DNA of 64,000 nt. Origin: Bemisia tabaci. Taxonomy: Eukaryota > Arthropoda > Insecta > Hemiptera > Aleyrodidae. Positions 12,123 through 23,635 of this stretch are shown in pieces. Position 1 is the stretch's first letter; the number at the start of each line of letters is the position of its first letter. Both the position numbers and the translations under genes were made by a program. The stretch lies in NCBI RefSeq assembly GCF_918797505.1, contig NC_092801.1, forward strand, positions 15,376,001-15,440,000, written 5' to 3'. The notes below the pieces were generated by a model that was not told where the DNA came from, searched no databases, and was given only the letters and a program-made list of their open reading frames with translations.

Positions 12123-13028
12123 TTGCAATTAGGATCATGGCCGCATCGAGAGGAATATTCTCAGACATCATTTTGCCTTTCTCGGCAATGGGAGCCAAAA
12201 ATAAGCGTTTTTGAACTTGTTGTTTGCAGGCTAATATTGTTCAAAAAAGTCCGGGCAAATTCTTGTGAACTGAGTTAACTCTCTACTTTTCAATAATTCA
12301 AAAATTTAAAATTTCTGAGCAAGCTAATTCCAGAGACCTGACATCTTGAAACAGAAAGAGTTGTATAGGATGTCTCAGGTATTTTTATACATACATACCT
12401 ATTTTTTTTTCCAGAACCTAATGAAATTTTAAATAATTTCAATGGGTACTATTCACTTTGTATTTTTGTATGGAATGAAAATGGCTCCAATATGTGTGTT
12501 CTTTTTTTTACTAATTAAAAGATGCCTCCAGTCTGTTCATGAAATCTCCCTTTTTTCTGTAGCCTTTCATGATCATTTGACAGGAACAGGAATTACTTAA
12601 TGTCATCGAATTTTTATCCATGAGTCGTCAAACTTTCAACTTCAACAAAAACACCATGTTCAGTTTTTTCATAGATGCGGGGAGCCCGAATGCTTCTCTT
12701 TTTGATAAGTCATTATAATTAGATCGTTTCTAAAAACTACCTTGAGATTTTTTACCATCTCTACCGTTCTGAACTGTTTTATAATTAATTACTTAATTTA
12801 TTTATTTTTTAATGCTATTTATTTTTATCTCATGGATGATGAGTGTATTTCATCCGCCCATGTTTTTTCTAACCTTATTCTGAACGCAGACTGGCAAGTT
12901 TTGTAAACTCCTGATCTGAATAAAAAGTTTGGATTTCAAACTTTTATCTTGAACATATTTTTCACAGCCTTTTTTGTCATGTGTTGTACCTGAAAGTCCT
13001 TTTTTAGAGTCCTCTGTGCATCATTGAA
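12123..13028. other. AT-rich, no gene recognised
   Basis: No exon-like structure is seen. Short frames here have no recognisable protein signature. Confidence 0.35.
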
Positions 13029-13200
13029 ATTAATAGACAAAGAAGGCACTGAGTAGTAGACTACATAATAGCAACTCACTTGAGACCCTATGGTTAGTCT
13101 ATCATTCTCCACCTGAACGTATAATACCAACTATTTCAACCAATAGAATTGCTCCATTTTCTGGTCATCTCCTTTTTCTATCGCCTTGACCACCCCAAGA
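13029..13200. repeat. Dispersed repeat shared with 63600-63790
   Basis: It shares TTAGTCTA, TTTCAACCAATAGAAT and TGCTCCAT in the same order and spacing with the segment near 63700 (TTTCAACCAATAGGATCGTT). It also shares an adjoining part (AGACTACATAATAGCAACTCA against AGACTAAATAACGGTAACCC). It may be a SINE or MITE remnant; no termini were defined. Confidence 0.5.
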
Positions 13201-13611
13201 TACAAAAAATTACCTTCAAAAGAGCAGCTTGATCGAATTCACCACAATTAGGTTTCTAAGTTTTGTAATATCCCCACCATTTAACACTGTTCAGTTGTCA
13301 GTAAGAGCTTGTTTTATGGCTTTCAGTCATGGACTTATAGGGTTAAAGTCCTGTTTTTGACTGCTATTTTATTTTCCAAGATTATGTAACCATCCTCTAG
13401 ATATTCTCGTGCAAACCTATCGCAAACTATCTTGTTTGATAGGCATCGATTTCTGAAGAAGACATGCTTTAACTTGACAACTAAGAGTCACATGTTTTTG
13501 TTGAACTCAAATAATTCCTTCGAATTGTGCAAGTTTGGTCGCACATCTCCTTTGCTGATCTACTGCTCATTTATTTACTGCTCGGTAGTTCAGTCAAATA
13601 TTTGTCCGATC

Positions 13612-13800
13612 TGAAATGTCAGGGAATTCACATTAACCTGGAAAAATCAAGGAAAGTCAGGGAACTTTGCAAGCAGCGTTCAGTACAAGTTAGGAAAATT
13701 ATAAGAAAACAAATCCATGGGGAAGTTGTGTCCAAAGGTCAGGGATAGTCTGGGAATTTAAGGTTTTGGAGCCGGAGGAAAGCGTAAAAGTCAGAAAATT
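13612..13800. repeat. Possible transposon-derived segment rich in CAGGGAA/GGAAA words
   Basis: Recurring GTCAGGGAAT, CTGGAAAAATCAAGGAAAG and GTCAGGGATAG words resemble the interior of the CATGGTGTCTAG element at 26269-26662. No termini are visible and the link is weak. Confidence 0.25.
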
Positions 13801-14233
13801 GCAATAACAAGAAATTATTGAAACCCTGCCCCCAGGATTGAATAGAAACACGCTATAACGGAAAATGCAAGTTCAAGCATGTTCATCCAAAAGAAAACGA
13901 GATTACCTACCTGGTGAAAATTCAATTTTTCGAAAAATCGGTGTATGTTAGGAAAAGAGCAGATGTTATTTTCGAGTTTGGCAGCCAAAAATACATTGAT
14001 ACACACCTACGGCATGCTCAAGAATTTTTCTAACTTTCCCTGATCAGAGAATTTCTCCGGTCAAATGATATAATCTGTCCATTTACGTAATGTAAATTTT
14101 TACATCCTTTGGTCATCGTATTCTCATGCAAATCTGAGAGAGTCGCCGTTTACAAGATCGCAACTTACTCAAAAGCCGATGTGAATTCAATAAGTATCGC
14201 ACGGATAAAATGAGCTTTCGTCGATGAACTGTG

Positions 14234-14300
14234 CAGGGCCGGATTTAGGGGGTGGCCACATGGGCCGCGGTCCATGGCGGCAAATTTTGCAATTTTTTTT
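14234..14300 (+). mobile_element. hAT-like terminus, orphan 5' end
   Basis: CAGGGCCGGATTTAGGGGG followed by a GC-rich segment (GGGCCGCGG) looks like a hAT terminal repeat. No inverse partner was found nearby, so only one end is supported. Confidence 0.4.
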
Positions 14301-14424
14301 TAATGTAGGTAAAAAAAATCGGATTCAGGAAAATAATTACAAAGGAGGAAAGGCAGAGCATTTCTTGAGGGTATAGTGATTTCTAATTTTGTTGTCTTTC
14401 GGTGATACAAGAGACAGCACCTTT

Positions 14425-14700
14425 AATTGGATAGCATTTTGCAATTCGGAACTATAGGCAGAACGGTAGGTTTTCAGGAGAGCAACTTTTGCAAAAACCA
14501 TTGGCGTTTTTCATCAAAACGATCAATGTTGCGGTTTGATGGTTCATTTTATAGCTATGGAGTTTCTTTAACACCCTGTGTTGACAGATTCGTCAAAAAC
14601 ATCACACTGTTGCCAATAATTACAAAAAAAGGCTATAGTTCCTTATTGCAAAATGAAGAATCCGGGGAAGCTCATTTTGCAATTAGGAACTATAGATTGT
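14425..14700. mobile_element. Family A element, long variant plus an extra end
   Basis: The left end AGCATTTTGCAATTCGGAAC and the right end GTTCCTTATTGCAAAATGAA (about 14638-14657) are inverted around a longer, unrelated interior. A further half copy, CTCATTTTGCAATTAGGAAC, follows at 14671-14690. This is either two insertions or a composite. Confidence 0.55.
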
Positions 14701-14947
14701 TTTAGCACTGACTGCATAGGGGAGACGACCCTGGTGTCACCATTACAAACTGGAGGGTTAATCCCAACAGAGAAAACACCCCTTCCTTCCATCATACGAG
14801 GAAGGGGGGAGGTGCATTGTCCCTGCGGAAAGATATTCTACAAAAAACAGGGTGTGCCAAAAATATGGATACCTACCGACTTGCTAATATTTCGAGAATG
14901 GTGGCAAATATTAACATGCAATTTGGACGGGAGGGTTTATAGATTTG

Positions 14948-15245
14948 ATTGACATGAATCGATCAAAAAATGAAAGCATGAATCGATCAACACCGAATCG
15001 ATCGACAAATTATTGAAAAACCGGTGTCATGATTCCGACATGACCGACATGAATCGATCGAAAAGTTAGAACATGAACCGATTGACGTGATTTGATCGGC
15101 ACTGATTCGATTGACGACCGTGAATCGATCAAAAACCAGCGAATCGATCCGCAAATCCGTGAATCGATTGACAACCCCGTGATTCGTTCGAAAAATCCGT
15201 GAATTGATCGATAAACCCTTGAATAGGTCAACAAACCCGTGAATC
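14948..15245 (+). repeat. Degenerate minisatellite of GAATCGATCGAC units
   Basis: The segment repeats variants of GTGAATCGATCGACAAACCC every 20-30 bp, at least ten times. Units diverge in spacing and sequence. The GATCGATCGAT theme continues into the flank of the 130-bp array that follows. Confidence 0.75.
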
Positions 15246-15249
15246 GTGA

Positions 15250-16000
15250 AATTTTGAAAATTCGAAAATCCAAGATTAAGGATGTGGCCTATAATGCTAT
15301 CTCGGCTCCTGTTCGATGGATCTTGCTGATTTTTGGTATCCGGGGGTATTTTTCGACGGGAAACTCGAATTTCTGGTCAAATTTTGAAAATTCAAAATCC
15401 AAGATGGCGGTGTATGCTCTGGCCTTCGAGATCTGCTGATTGATCGGGTATTCGGACTCGAATCTGGTCATTTGTTCATCGATGCGGTGGCATGCATTGG
15501 CTCTGTTCGATCGCTATTTGGTATCCGGGGGTATTTTTCGACGGGAAACTCGAATTTCTGGTCAAATTTTGAAAATTCAAAAATCCAAGATGGCGGATGT
15601 GGCCTAAAATGCTATCTCGGCTCTTGTTCGATCGATCTTGCTGATTTTTGGTATCCGGGGGTATTTTTCGACGGGAAACTCGAATTTCTGGTCAAATTTT
15701 GAAAATTCAAAAATCCAAGATGGCGGATGTGGCCTAAAATGCTATCTCGGCTCTTGTTCGATCGATCTTGCTGATTTTTGTTATCCGGGGGTATTTTTGG
15801 ACAGGAAACTCGAATTTCTGGTCAAATTTTGAAAATTCAAAAATCCAAGATGGCGGATGTGGCCTAAAATGCTATCCCGGCTCGTGCTCCATCTATCGCG
15901 GTGAATCTTGGTACCAGGTAGTATTTTTGGATGGGAAACTCGAATTTCTGATCGAATTTTGAAAATTCGAAAATCCAAGATGGTGGATGTGACTGAAAAT
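15250..16000 (+). repeat. Tandem array, ~130-bp unit, about five copies
   Basis: Each unit runs GGTATCCGGGGGTATTTTTC, GGGAAACTCGAATTTCTGG, AATCCAAGATGGCGGATGTG, AATGCTATCTCGGCTC. Unit starts near 15331, 15517, 15646, 15776 and 15906 give a period of 130 bp, with one irregular spacing. Short frames across it are repeat artefacts. Inverted single copies lie at 16228-16395 and 18243-18425. Confidence 0.9.
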
Positions 16001-16227
16001 GACCTTACTTGAGTAAGTATCCCCTGGGGGATCTTTCATTCCTCGGACACATGTTTAAAGGGGAGCTCAAGAAGACGCAACCTCAAACTTGTTTTTCGTG
16101 GATTGAAATGCGAAAAATATCGGAGAAATTATTTGTGGCTTATGCGTAGTAAATACTTCAAAAAACGCAAAAATCAAAAATCACTGAACAAGCTCAATGT
16201 CAAAATTTGAAAAATTTCAATTTTTCG

Positions 16228-16395
16228 AAACTCGGCTAGGAATTTGAGTTTCCCGGCCAAAAATACCCCCTATACAACCAAGATTCACCACGATAGGTCG
16301 AGCAGCCCGAGATAGCATTTTAGGCCACATCCGCCATCTCGGATTTTCGAATTTTCAAAATTTGACCAGAAATTCAAGTTTCCCGTCCAAAATCC
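16228..16395 (-). repeat. Inverted copy of the 130-bp unit
   Basis: It reads the complement of the array unit: CCGAGATAGCATTTTAGGCC, CACATCCGCCATCTCGG, CAGAAATTCAAGTTTCCCG. It is about 230 bp beyond the end of the direct array, so the two form an inverted pair. Confidence 0.85.
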
Positions 16396-16399
16396 CTAA

Positions 16400-18230
16400 T
16401 AACACAGTTACACAATGGAATGTTTTTAAAATGTTTCAAATTATGTCAATCTCGGATCAGTCATTGACATATGTTTCCAACAAATTTTCAAAACGAATAC
16501 ATGAAATGGGCAAGTTGGCTGTGTCTTTGAAACGTATTGAAAACAAATCGAAAATGTTTCTAATTGCGGTCATTCAAACTTTTTTAAAAATAAGTTGGAA
16601 ACGTTTCAAACTTATTTCAAAAAGGCATCAATAACCCACCCAAAAAATGTGTAAGAATTGTGTCAGCTATGTGTTGTCAATATATTGCAGTCCGTTCAAT
16701 AAACTATATCAGAAAGGTTTCAAAAACATTTCAAAACCATTGCCACAGCTAAGCCTATGATTGAAACATATTTATGGAACATTTCTGCCACAATTTATAT
16801 GAAAATCAATGAACCTTTATTGACATCTATCGGAAAAAATTTGTAATTGTGTCAATTTTTTTTTTAACGACCCAGGCACAGATTCATATTAGATTTGTGT
16901 ACGATATGTTGGGAAAGGAGATCAACTAAATATTTTGGAAACATTTCTAAAACATATTTAAAACGTTGCTGCAGAAATTCTTGGAAGTTCGAAGTTTCTG
17001 AGAAATAAACCTGACATATTTCTGACACAATTTAGCAACGTTTCCAAGATCCTTCAAAAACATGTTTCAGAAACAACTGGCAGATATTTCGTATTTTTAA
17101 TCTGATAGGGTACAGCTATATGTTGATCTATGTATGAAACGTGACGGAATGGTATTTGAAACGCCCTCAGATTTTCGTGTACGGATTTCCCTCATTGCTC
17201 TCCAGTTGAAATACTCGTATCACTCTCATTTAATTGATCCGCGGCGATCGTACGTCATAACCATTTATAAAATTAATTTAAACGCATAAGGGTAAGGAAA
17301 TTTATTTCAGAAATGTGTCAGGAATATATCAGTTAAACAAAACAGTGCCTTGATTGTCATTAAAACCTGGTGAACACAAGTTGAAAACATTTCTCAGACC
17401 TTTCTAAAAATTTTCCTAGATCAAACTGAACCCACCAGAGAGCGTTGACGTTTCATTTTCCAATTTTACCAAATTTTGGTTTATTTTTTTGTCTCAAGGT
17501 TTACTTTTTGGCTATTTAATTATACAGAGTTAAAAATAGTTTTAAATTCTTGGTATGCATAGCATTTATCTCCATAAGAGCTTATAAGTTATGGATTATC
17601 TAAAATATTGAAACCGTACATCATGCTTTGCGTATACCTACTTTTCTAAAGTGAGGACGTCCTAATCCCTCTGATAGTTTAATACTGATGGAGTGAACCC
17701 ATAGTTCCATACTCTCCTTAGGCATAGTCTGTAATCAGGCCACCCAGGCACTTGATTTGATAGCTATAATGCCTCCACGACATTTGCTAAAACAGATGTC
17801 TGAAAATTTTTTTACGGTTAAGAAGTAGTGACATGCGGATGTATTGAACAGAGAGTGGGCTCGTGTTTAATACTACATGGACTGTAGTGATTATACCGAA
17901 AATGTGTCATAAACATTTAGAAAATCAGAGGAAAATCTGAGTTAAAGGCTCATTGTTTTACAAATGTGTCAGAAATGTGTCAAAAATGCACTGCCAACGG
18001 AGACCTTTGCCCATTGTGTCATTGAAATATGTAAAAAATGAATTCGAAACATTTCGGTGACACAATCTGCAAATGTTTCACAGACACATAAAATGTGGTG
18101 ACATGGGAATGTGTTGAACAAAGAGTGGCTTCGTGTTTGACACTTCATTCGGGTTTTTAAAGTATCACGTGAAACATTTCAGAAATGAGGCTTGGTGTCA
18201 TTGACACGTTTTAAAAACATCTCTAAGACT
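16400..18230. repeat. 1.8-kb segment saturated with GAAACATTTC / TGTGTCA words
   Basis: Words such as TTTCAAAAACATTTCAAAAC, TGTGTCAGAAATGTGTCA and GGAAACGTTTC recur irregularly throughout, with no fixed period. One longer duplication is clear: GTGACATGCGGATGTATTGA near 17829 and GTGACATGGGAATGTGTTGA near 18099, each followed by GAGTGG..TCGTGTTT. It lies between inverted copies of the 130-bp unit and may be the interior of a larger element. No open frame is credible. Confidence 0.5.
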
Positions 18231-18242
18231 AGGTGTGCTATT

Positions 18243-18425
18243 ATGGTACCTCCTGGTACCAAAAATCAGCAAGATCGATCGAACAAGAGCCGAGATAGCA
18301 TTTTAGGCCACATCCGCCATCTTGGATTTTTGAATTTTCAAAATTTGACCAGAAATTCGAGTTTCCCGTCGAAAAATACCCCCGGATACCAAAAATCAGC
18401 AAGATCGGTCGAACAGGAGCCGAGA
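18243..18425 (-). repeat. Inverted copy of the 130-bp unit (about 1.4 units)
   Basis: It contains AAAATCAGCAAGATCGATCG, CACATCCGCCATCTTGG and GTTTCCCGTCGAAAAATACC, followed by the start of a second unit. It closely matches the complement of the units at 15.5-15.8 kb. Confidence 0.85.
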
Positions 18426-18452
18426 ATGCCGGGAAAGCATTATGCCGTCCTG

Positions 18453-18715
18453 TCTATAGTTCCGAATTGCAAAATGGGAAATCCGAGTTTCGCATTACGC
18501 AATAGGGAACCATAGTATAGGTCCCAATTGCAAAATGAACTTCGCGTGATCCTGCGACGGCAAATTTTTGCGGGGTCGCTGAAGCGGGATAAAAATTGTT
18601 TTTGAGGATTTTCTTTTTCTCAATAGTAAGTAAATACCCTCCTGATACGGAATTCATCATAAAAAAAAAATCGAAAATTTGACCCTAGTTCCTTATTGCA
18701 TAAAGCTGTCCAATT
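18453..18715. repeat. Family A-related inverted segments
   Basis: CTATAGTTCCGAATTGCAAA, GGTCCCAATTGCAAAATGAA and TAGTTCCTTATTGCATAAAG are family A terminal motifs in several orientations. The boundaries are unclear. Confidence 0.4.
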
Positions 18716-18927
18716 AGTCGAGTTAAGAGAGAAACCAAATACGCAATTTGGCCTGGAGCGGCGCCGCACGGCGCAGAGAGCGCATATGACGAGGGCTTGA
18801 GATGAAAAGGAAAAACCGGCGCGGCGCGGCGGTCGGCATGTAACACATATTAGCGCCTACAAGACTGCATGAATACTTCTCGCATTGCTTCAAAAACAGT
18901 GCACTCAGCACTTATGACAAGCGGAAG

Positions 18928-19020
18928 GTAAACGAGCAACTATTCGAACTCCGGAGTAGGTATGTGGTATCACGCGAAATTGAAGGAAAATCATTGCTCT
19001 GCTCTGCGAATCTCAAATTA
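18928..19020 (+). repeat. Dispersed CCGGAGTAGG module (family L)
   Basis: It reads CTATTCGAACTCCGGAGTAG, GTATGTGGTATCACGCG, AATTGAAGGAAAATC. The same ordered words occur at 46930, 51617, 52115 and, reversed, at 59225. The first 60 bp are amplified at 47369-48015. Confidence 0.7.
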
Positions 19021-19419
19021 CATAATTTTCCTTGCATTTTCCGCGATACCGATGTGGAAAGCCCGTAATTTCTCAGGAGTGCAGGAAGTCCTTCGCTTTC
19101 ACAGTTTCGGAGGCAGTCGTTGCATTTTTTGAGGTTGCCCTCACTTTGGTGTCCACCTAAGACTTGCGAGCTTCTCTGTTTTCTTCGCATTAAAGAGCGC
19201 GCTTAATTATTTTTTTCTCATAAGAACGCGCGTTATCCAGTTTTCTTTCGCAAAAACTTATGCACTTACCTGGATTATGACTTCTGCTCTCACATTTTTC
19301 CTCCTATCCAAGTGCCGTGACCCTTTTTTAACCCATTTCAGGTGCCCTCACATTTGCTACGCGATCGGTCTGCAACTCGATCGAGCTCTTTCAGCACCCA
19401 TGCGCACAGTAGAGCAAAC

Positions 19420-19856
19420 TATCAGTAGAGTTCGGACATGAATTTTTTTTACGCAATTTCAAATTTTTTACAAAAATTCAAATTTTTTACAAAATTTCAA
19501 ATTTTTCACAAAGTTTTTAAAAAATTAGAATGAAAATTATAAAAATTAGAAATTTCAACTCGAAGAACAAAAAAACTTCCAGTCTACACATTATCCCAAT
19601 GATTTTGATTTCCATTCATCCAGATATACTCGTTATTTAAATCTAAATTGTTCATACATTTTTCACAAAATTTCAAATTTTAATGTCCATTGCGTCACAA
19701 ATTCAATTTCAAAGGGTGTTTCTGAAAAAAAAAAAAAAAAAAAATTCACGAAAAAACCGATGGAACTACTCTCATTTATCGTTTAATTTTTTCAAAAATA
19801 TAAGCTTTCAAAGTGTCCAGATTTTGCTCGACTTCTTCTATTAACTCGATACACCG
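19420..19856. repeat. Family Q inverted-end repeat, long copy
   Basis: The left end GTAGAGTTCGGACATGAATT and the right end (CTCGACTTCTTCTATTAACT) are loosely inverted. Internal words GGTGTTTCTGAAAA, CCGATGGAAC and CTTTCAAAGTGTCCAGATTT occur in the same order in the shorter copy at 53157-53381. The AAATTTTTTACAAAAATTCA stretch near 19460 is a low-complexity expansion. Confidence 0.55.
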
Positions 19857-19889
19857 CGCTACGTTGCCATTAACATACATATATTATCC

Positions 19890-20100
19890 CTTTAATTATG
19901 GTAAAAACGGAGCAGAAAGTTAAGAACAATGACGCGTAGTAATACATTTTCGGTGATTTTAGCGTCGCGCCAGCCAGAGAAAAGAACGCAGTCAAGTTAT
20001 CTTCGCAGTGTGACGCGCCTTCAATCCGGCAAGCGGCAATCTGCCTTCTTACGCCTGCCGAGAACGAATTCAAATATAGCGAGCGACTGCTCCACACGAA
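19890..20100 (+). repeat. Dispersed repeat shared with 54870-55030
   Basis: It shares GCAGAAAGT.AAGAA, GCGATTTTAG-type sequence, TCGCGCCAGCCAG, CGCAGTGTGACGCGCCTTCA and ATCCGGC.AGCGGCAA in order with the segment left of the giant inverted repeat. Unusual GC content and conserved spacing suggest an element, but no terminus or protein is recognised. Confidence 0.6.
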
Positions 20101-20639
20101 AAAAAAGAACCTATTTGTTTACCTCCGACTGAAACGTTACATACCACCACACCACCACTCAGGTTATATTTTTAATTAAGGTTTTTTTTTAAAAAAAACT
20201 ACACAGATTTTCAACAAAATGCAATCCAAATATACTACTGGCTAAAGTACGGAAGAAGGAAAAAAGGCGTTCTTATCTCCGATTGCATTGTTGTTACCTA
20301 TGCTCAGATCACAATTTATTTTTCTATGAAAAAACAAGCCATTCGTTTTTGAGTAAGTTTTTGTGCATTTTTTTCCCAGCAAGGTTCACAGAAAAATCAA
20401 AGGTAGTTTTACCTACTTGCTTTATTAATAATATAAAATATTTTAAGATGTGGCACTAGAGTTATGCATTCTTTCGACTATGGGCAGCCACCGCGCGGCG
20501 TGCATGTTTTGTAAAGTGATATCGCAAGTATAACTGCATTCTCATTATTTTTGCAGCAAAGAGCAGATTAGTTCCGAAGATGACATCCGGTAGAAAATCT
20601 GCGTTCAAATTCAAAATAACTGGATCAAATTCGAAAGAT

Positions 20640-22010
20640 TTCGACGTTTCCACCACCGGATGCCCATGCTTTTGCTCACATCGGGCGGCGTGCAGTGAAA
20701 AGTGAAATAAGTGAATGCGAATAGGGTTCTTGCGGTCTGAGAATAAGGGGGAAACGGACGCCCAGACGTCTCTCTGTCTGAATTCGGGCGGCACGCGCCG
20801 ACGATCAGTTCTCGAAGGAAAAGATAAGCAAAAGCCGACGACGCCAACACAGACAGAATACAGTCTGTCGGCGCAGTCACCCTAGGCGCGAGCCAATCAA
20901 AATCGGTGTTGATCGGGAGCAGTCAACTCCGCTCCCCCCACTCCACGCCGATTCCTCATGCAGATTCATCGGAGGATTCGGCGCACTTGCCAGTCGGTGT
21001 TTGCTTTAGTCGGTCTCAATGTCACGCGTTCCGTCGGAGTGAAGCCCTCATGGCTGCAAGTGATTTCCTTTTCATGAAAGGTTTTCAGACTCTTTTAAAT
21101 CGTATCTCGTTGCTTATCTCGTTTGTTTCGCGAAAACTCTTCGGTGTTATGGAAACGATCGTGTGAAGTAATTCTTCGAGTCGGTCGCAATGTCTCGCGT
21201 TCGTTCGGAGTGGAGCCCTGATGGCTGCAAGTGATTTTCTTTTCATGGAAGCTTGTATAAGACTCTTTTACATCGTATCTCGTTGCTTATCTCGTTTGTT
21301 TCGCGGAAACTCTTCGGTGTGTATGGAAACGATCGTGTGAAGTAATTCGTCGCTTGGATTGAGTCCACCTCGAAAGTTACTAATTTGTGCGCGGTGTCCA
21401 AGTGGATATTGAATGAAGGCAACTGATGCCTAAAATTACCCGTCGTTTTCGGCATTTACTTTCGCCGTGTGTGGCCCTGTGCCCCGTGTGCTTCGCGGAA
21501 ATTATGCAGCCATGTGCATGAAAACGATCGTGTCTATCAATTTGTCATTGAATCTAAAGATGGCCGCCATTGACAGTTTCTCTTTCTCTCGAAATTTTTG
21601 GTAATTCGTGCCCGGCGTGTGAGTGAACTGGATTTGGATTACTGATATGTGGTAAATCCAAAATTTTCATCGATTTTCGTAGTTTCCAGTGTTTCGGTGT
21701 GCCTTTGTGAACCTCTCCATTTTCTTATGAACATAATTTTCGCGGGATTTTCTTCATTTTCGGTGTGCCTACGTGAACCTCTCCATTTGTCTTTGATCTT
21801 ATTCGCGCGGGATTTCCCTCAGTGTTCAGTGATGTTGAGGGAGGGGGTAGGGGAGCGATTCGGTAGTGATTCTCGTGACTCGTCCCTTTTGTCGGCGTAT
21901 TTCTGTGTGTGCGTCGCGTCGCGGCAAGTGTTACCTAGACATAGTGTCGTCTGTGAGGGTGTGTGTGTCTGCGTCTCCTTCTCAATCTACCTACCAGGAT
22001 TATTTTGATT
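20640..22010 (+). promoter_or_regulatory. CpG-richer stretch, candidate promoter / 5' leader
   Basis: GC and CpG content are visibly higher than in the flanks, with a CCAAT at 20892, TCGGTGT-type words and pyrimidine-rich segments. It contains two direct duplications: about 175 bp (21007-21174 and 21178-21352) and about 66 bp (21692 and 21757). Overlapping frames on both strands show no recognisable protein. It could be the transcription start region of a long-intron gene on the + strand. This is inference, and an old GC-rich repeat is the alternative. Confidence 0.3.
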
Positions 22011-22019
22011 AATATTTCC

Positions 22020-22871
22020 ACACCATTTGAAGGAGTTGGATATCTGGTCGTAGCTTCCTTTGATGGGTGCATATCTTGGCGTGGTCTGGATTCAGGTCAG
22101 AATTATTAGCACATAACTTACTTAGATTCTGCTCAGATTTGGTGTCATGATTGCTAAACTGTGTTTTACTCTTACTTTATTCGCCCCTTCCTCGTCTTTC
22201 TTAACCTATCCATTTCCTTCCTGTCTTTTTCCCGTTTATTGTGCTTCATTTTTACAGTTCTTATCCTTTCGTCAAAGCCAAGGGCAAGTAGATAGGTGAA
22301 TTTTGATATTATGTTCCTTAGCTAGGTCTGACTTCTACGTGCAGACATCATAATTACTGAGAAAATCATTGTTAGGTGTTTGAGTTAAACACACTTCCAA
22401 TAATTAGGTATCTGCAGAGATCTGTCTTTCAAAGTTTCTCGTCTTATCCTAGCACCTCTCTTTGCAAATATTCATAAGCCCAACATATTATTGTTCCGGT
22501 TTGAAATTAGTCGAAAATTCCAGCACCACTGCGAGCGAACTGTAGGTATGAGAGGGTAACCCCTGATTAAACTGCCTTGAGTCGAGGTCTGTTAACACTC
22601 TATTTTTATAGGTGGAAAATTTTTAAGCTTTCAACCGTTATTTTCCAAAACTTTAATTAAAAATCTTGGGGAGATAGGGAGAGGGGGGGGGGAGGTTGTT
22701 CGGAGGTGGCGAAATTTGCCGCCAAACAAAAATTTCCGAAAAACATCAAAATGCTTACAATTGCTCTAACAGGGGGAGGGATCTATTTACTCCCTTGCCC
22801 CAGCCCAAATTACTCCTTTTAAAAGTGCGAGTTGTGGTAATTTTTTAAATCTCTCTTTTCGCATAAAATTC
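22020..22871. other. No gene recognised
   Basis: Nothing supportable apart from a G-rich run near 22678-22695. Confidence 0.35.
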
Positions 22872-23363
22872 TATATCGACGGTGTAAGTCGGCAATCACG
22901 TAACTCGGTTTGTGTGGTCGCAGACTTCCTGTCATACTTGATTTTTTAAACGGAAAACTACTCAACAGCAATTCTTTATAACTGCCGTGATTTTTCTACT
23001 CCGTGCGAAGAAAATTCTGTAAAAACTTCAAAGAATGACGTCAATTTGTTCTCCTCTAAAAAAGGAACATAGAGGTGGAGATTTTCAGACGCCGCAAACG
23101 AGATATCGACGGTGTAAGTCGGCAATCACATAACTCGTTTGCGGTGTCTGAAAATTTCCGCCTCTATGTTATTTTTTAAAAGAAAAAACTGACATCATTC
23201 CTTGAAGTTTTTGCAGAATTTTCTTCGCATAGAGAAAAAAAAATCACTGGAGTTTTAAAGAATAGCCGTTGAGTAGTTTTCCGTTTAAGAAATAAAGTTT
23301 GATAGGAAGTCTGCGACGTCGTAAATCGAGTTATTTGATTGCCGACTTTACACCGTCGATATA
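22872..23363. repeat. Fold-back repeat (family E, copy 3, best preserved)
   Basis: TATATCGACGGTGTAAGTCG begins the left arm and its complement ends the right arm. The ~230-bp arms share GCAGACTTCCTGTCATACTT, GGAAAACTACTCAACAGC and GAAGAAAATTCTG in inverted order. The centre, near 23100, carries an additional copy of the terminal sequence (ATATCGACGGTGTAAGTCGG). No open frame is seen. Confidence 0.85.
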
Positions 23364-23635
23364 CTTATCTCTCCATCTTAGTAGGTAGATTATAGCACGA
23401 TTTGAGTTTCTCTTTTCAATATTTGTCATTCCTTACCTTTCCTATTCACCTTCCTCACTACTAGAAATAGGCACCTCACAAAATTTAATCGTTCTTGACT
23501 TTTTGTCTTTCCTTTTCTGTTCTTTACATTTCTTATCTTATGTTTAGTGTTGTAACTACTTTAAAAAAAGATAACTTACCTTTAAATTACCTAATTTATA
23601 AAATAAATGTCTTGTATGTGTCAGGGATTTGAAAT

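Noticed and set aside
15010..15978. Multiple short frames suggesting a repeat protein
   Set aside because: They reproduce the 130-bp array. The period is not a multiple of three, so the same peptide recurs only from separate starts in shifted frames.
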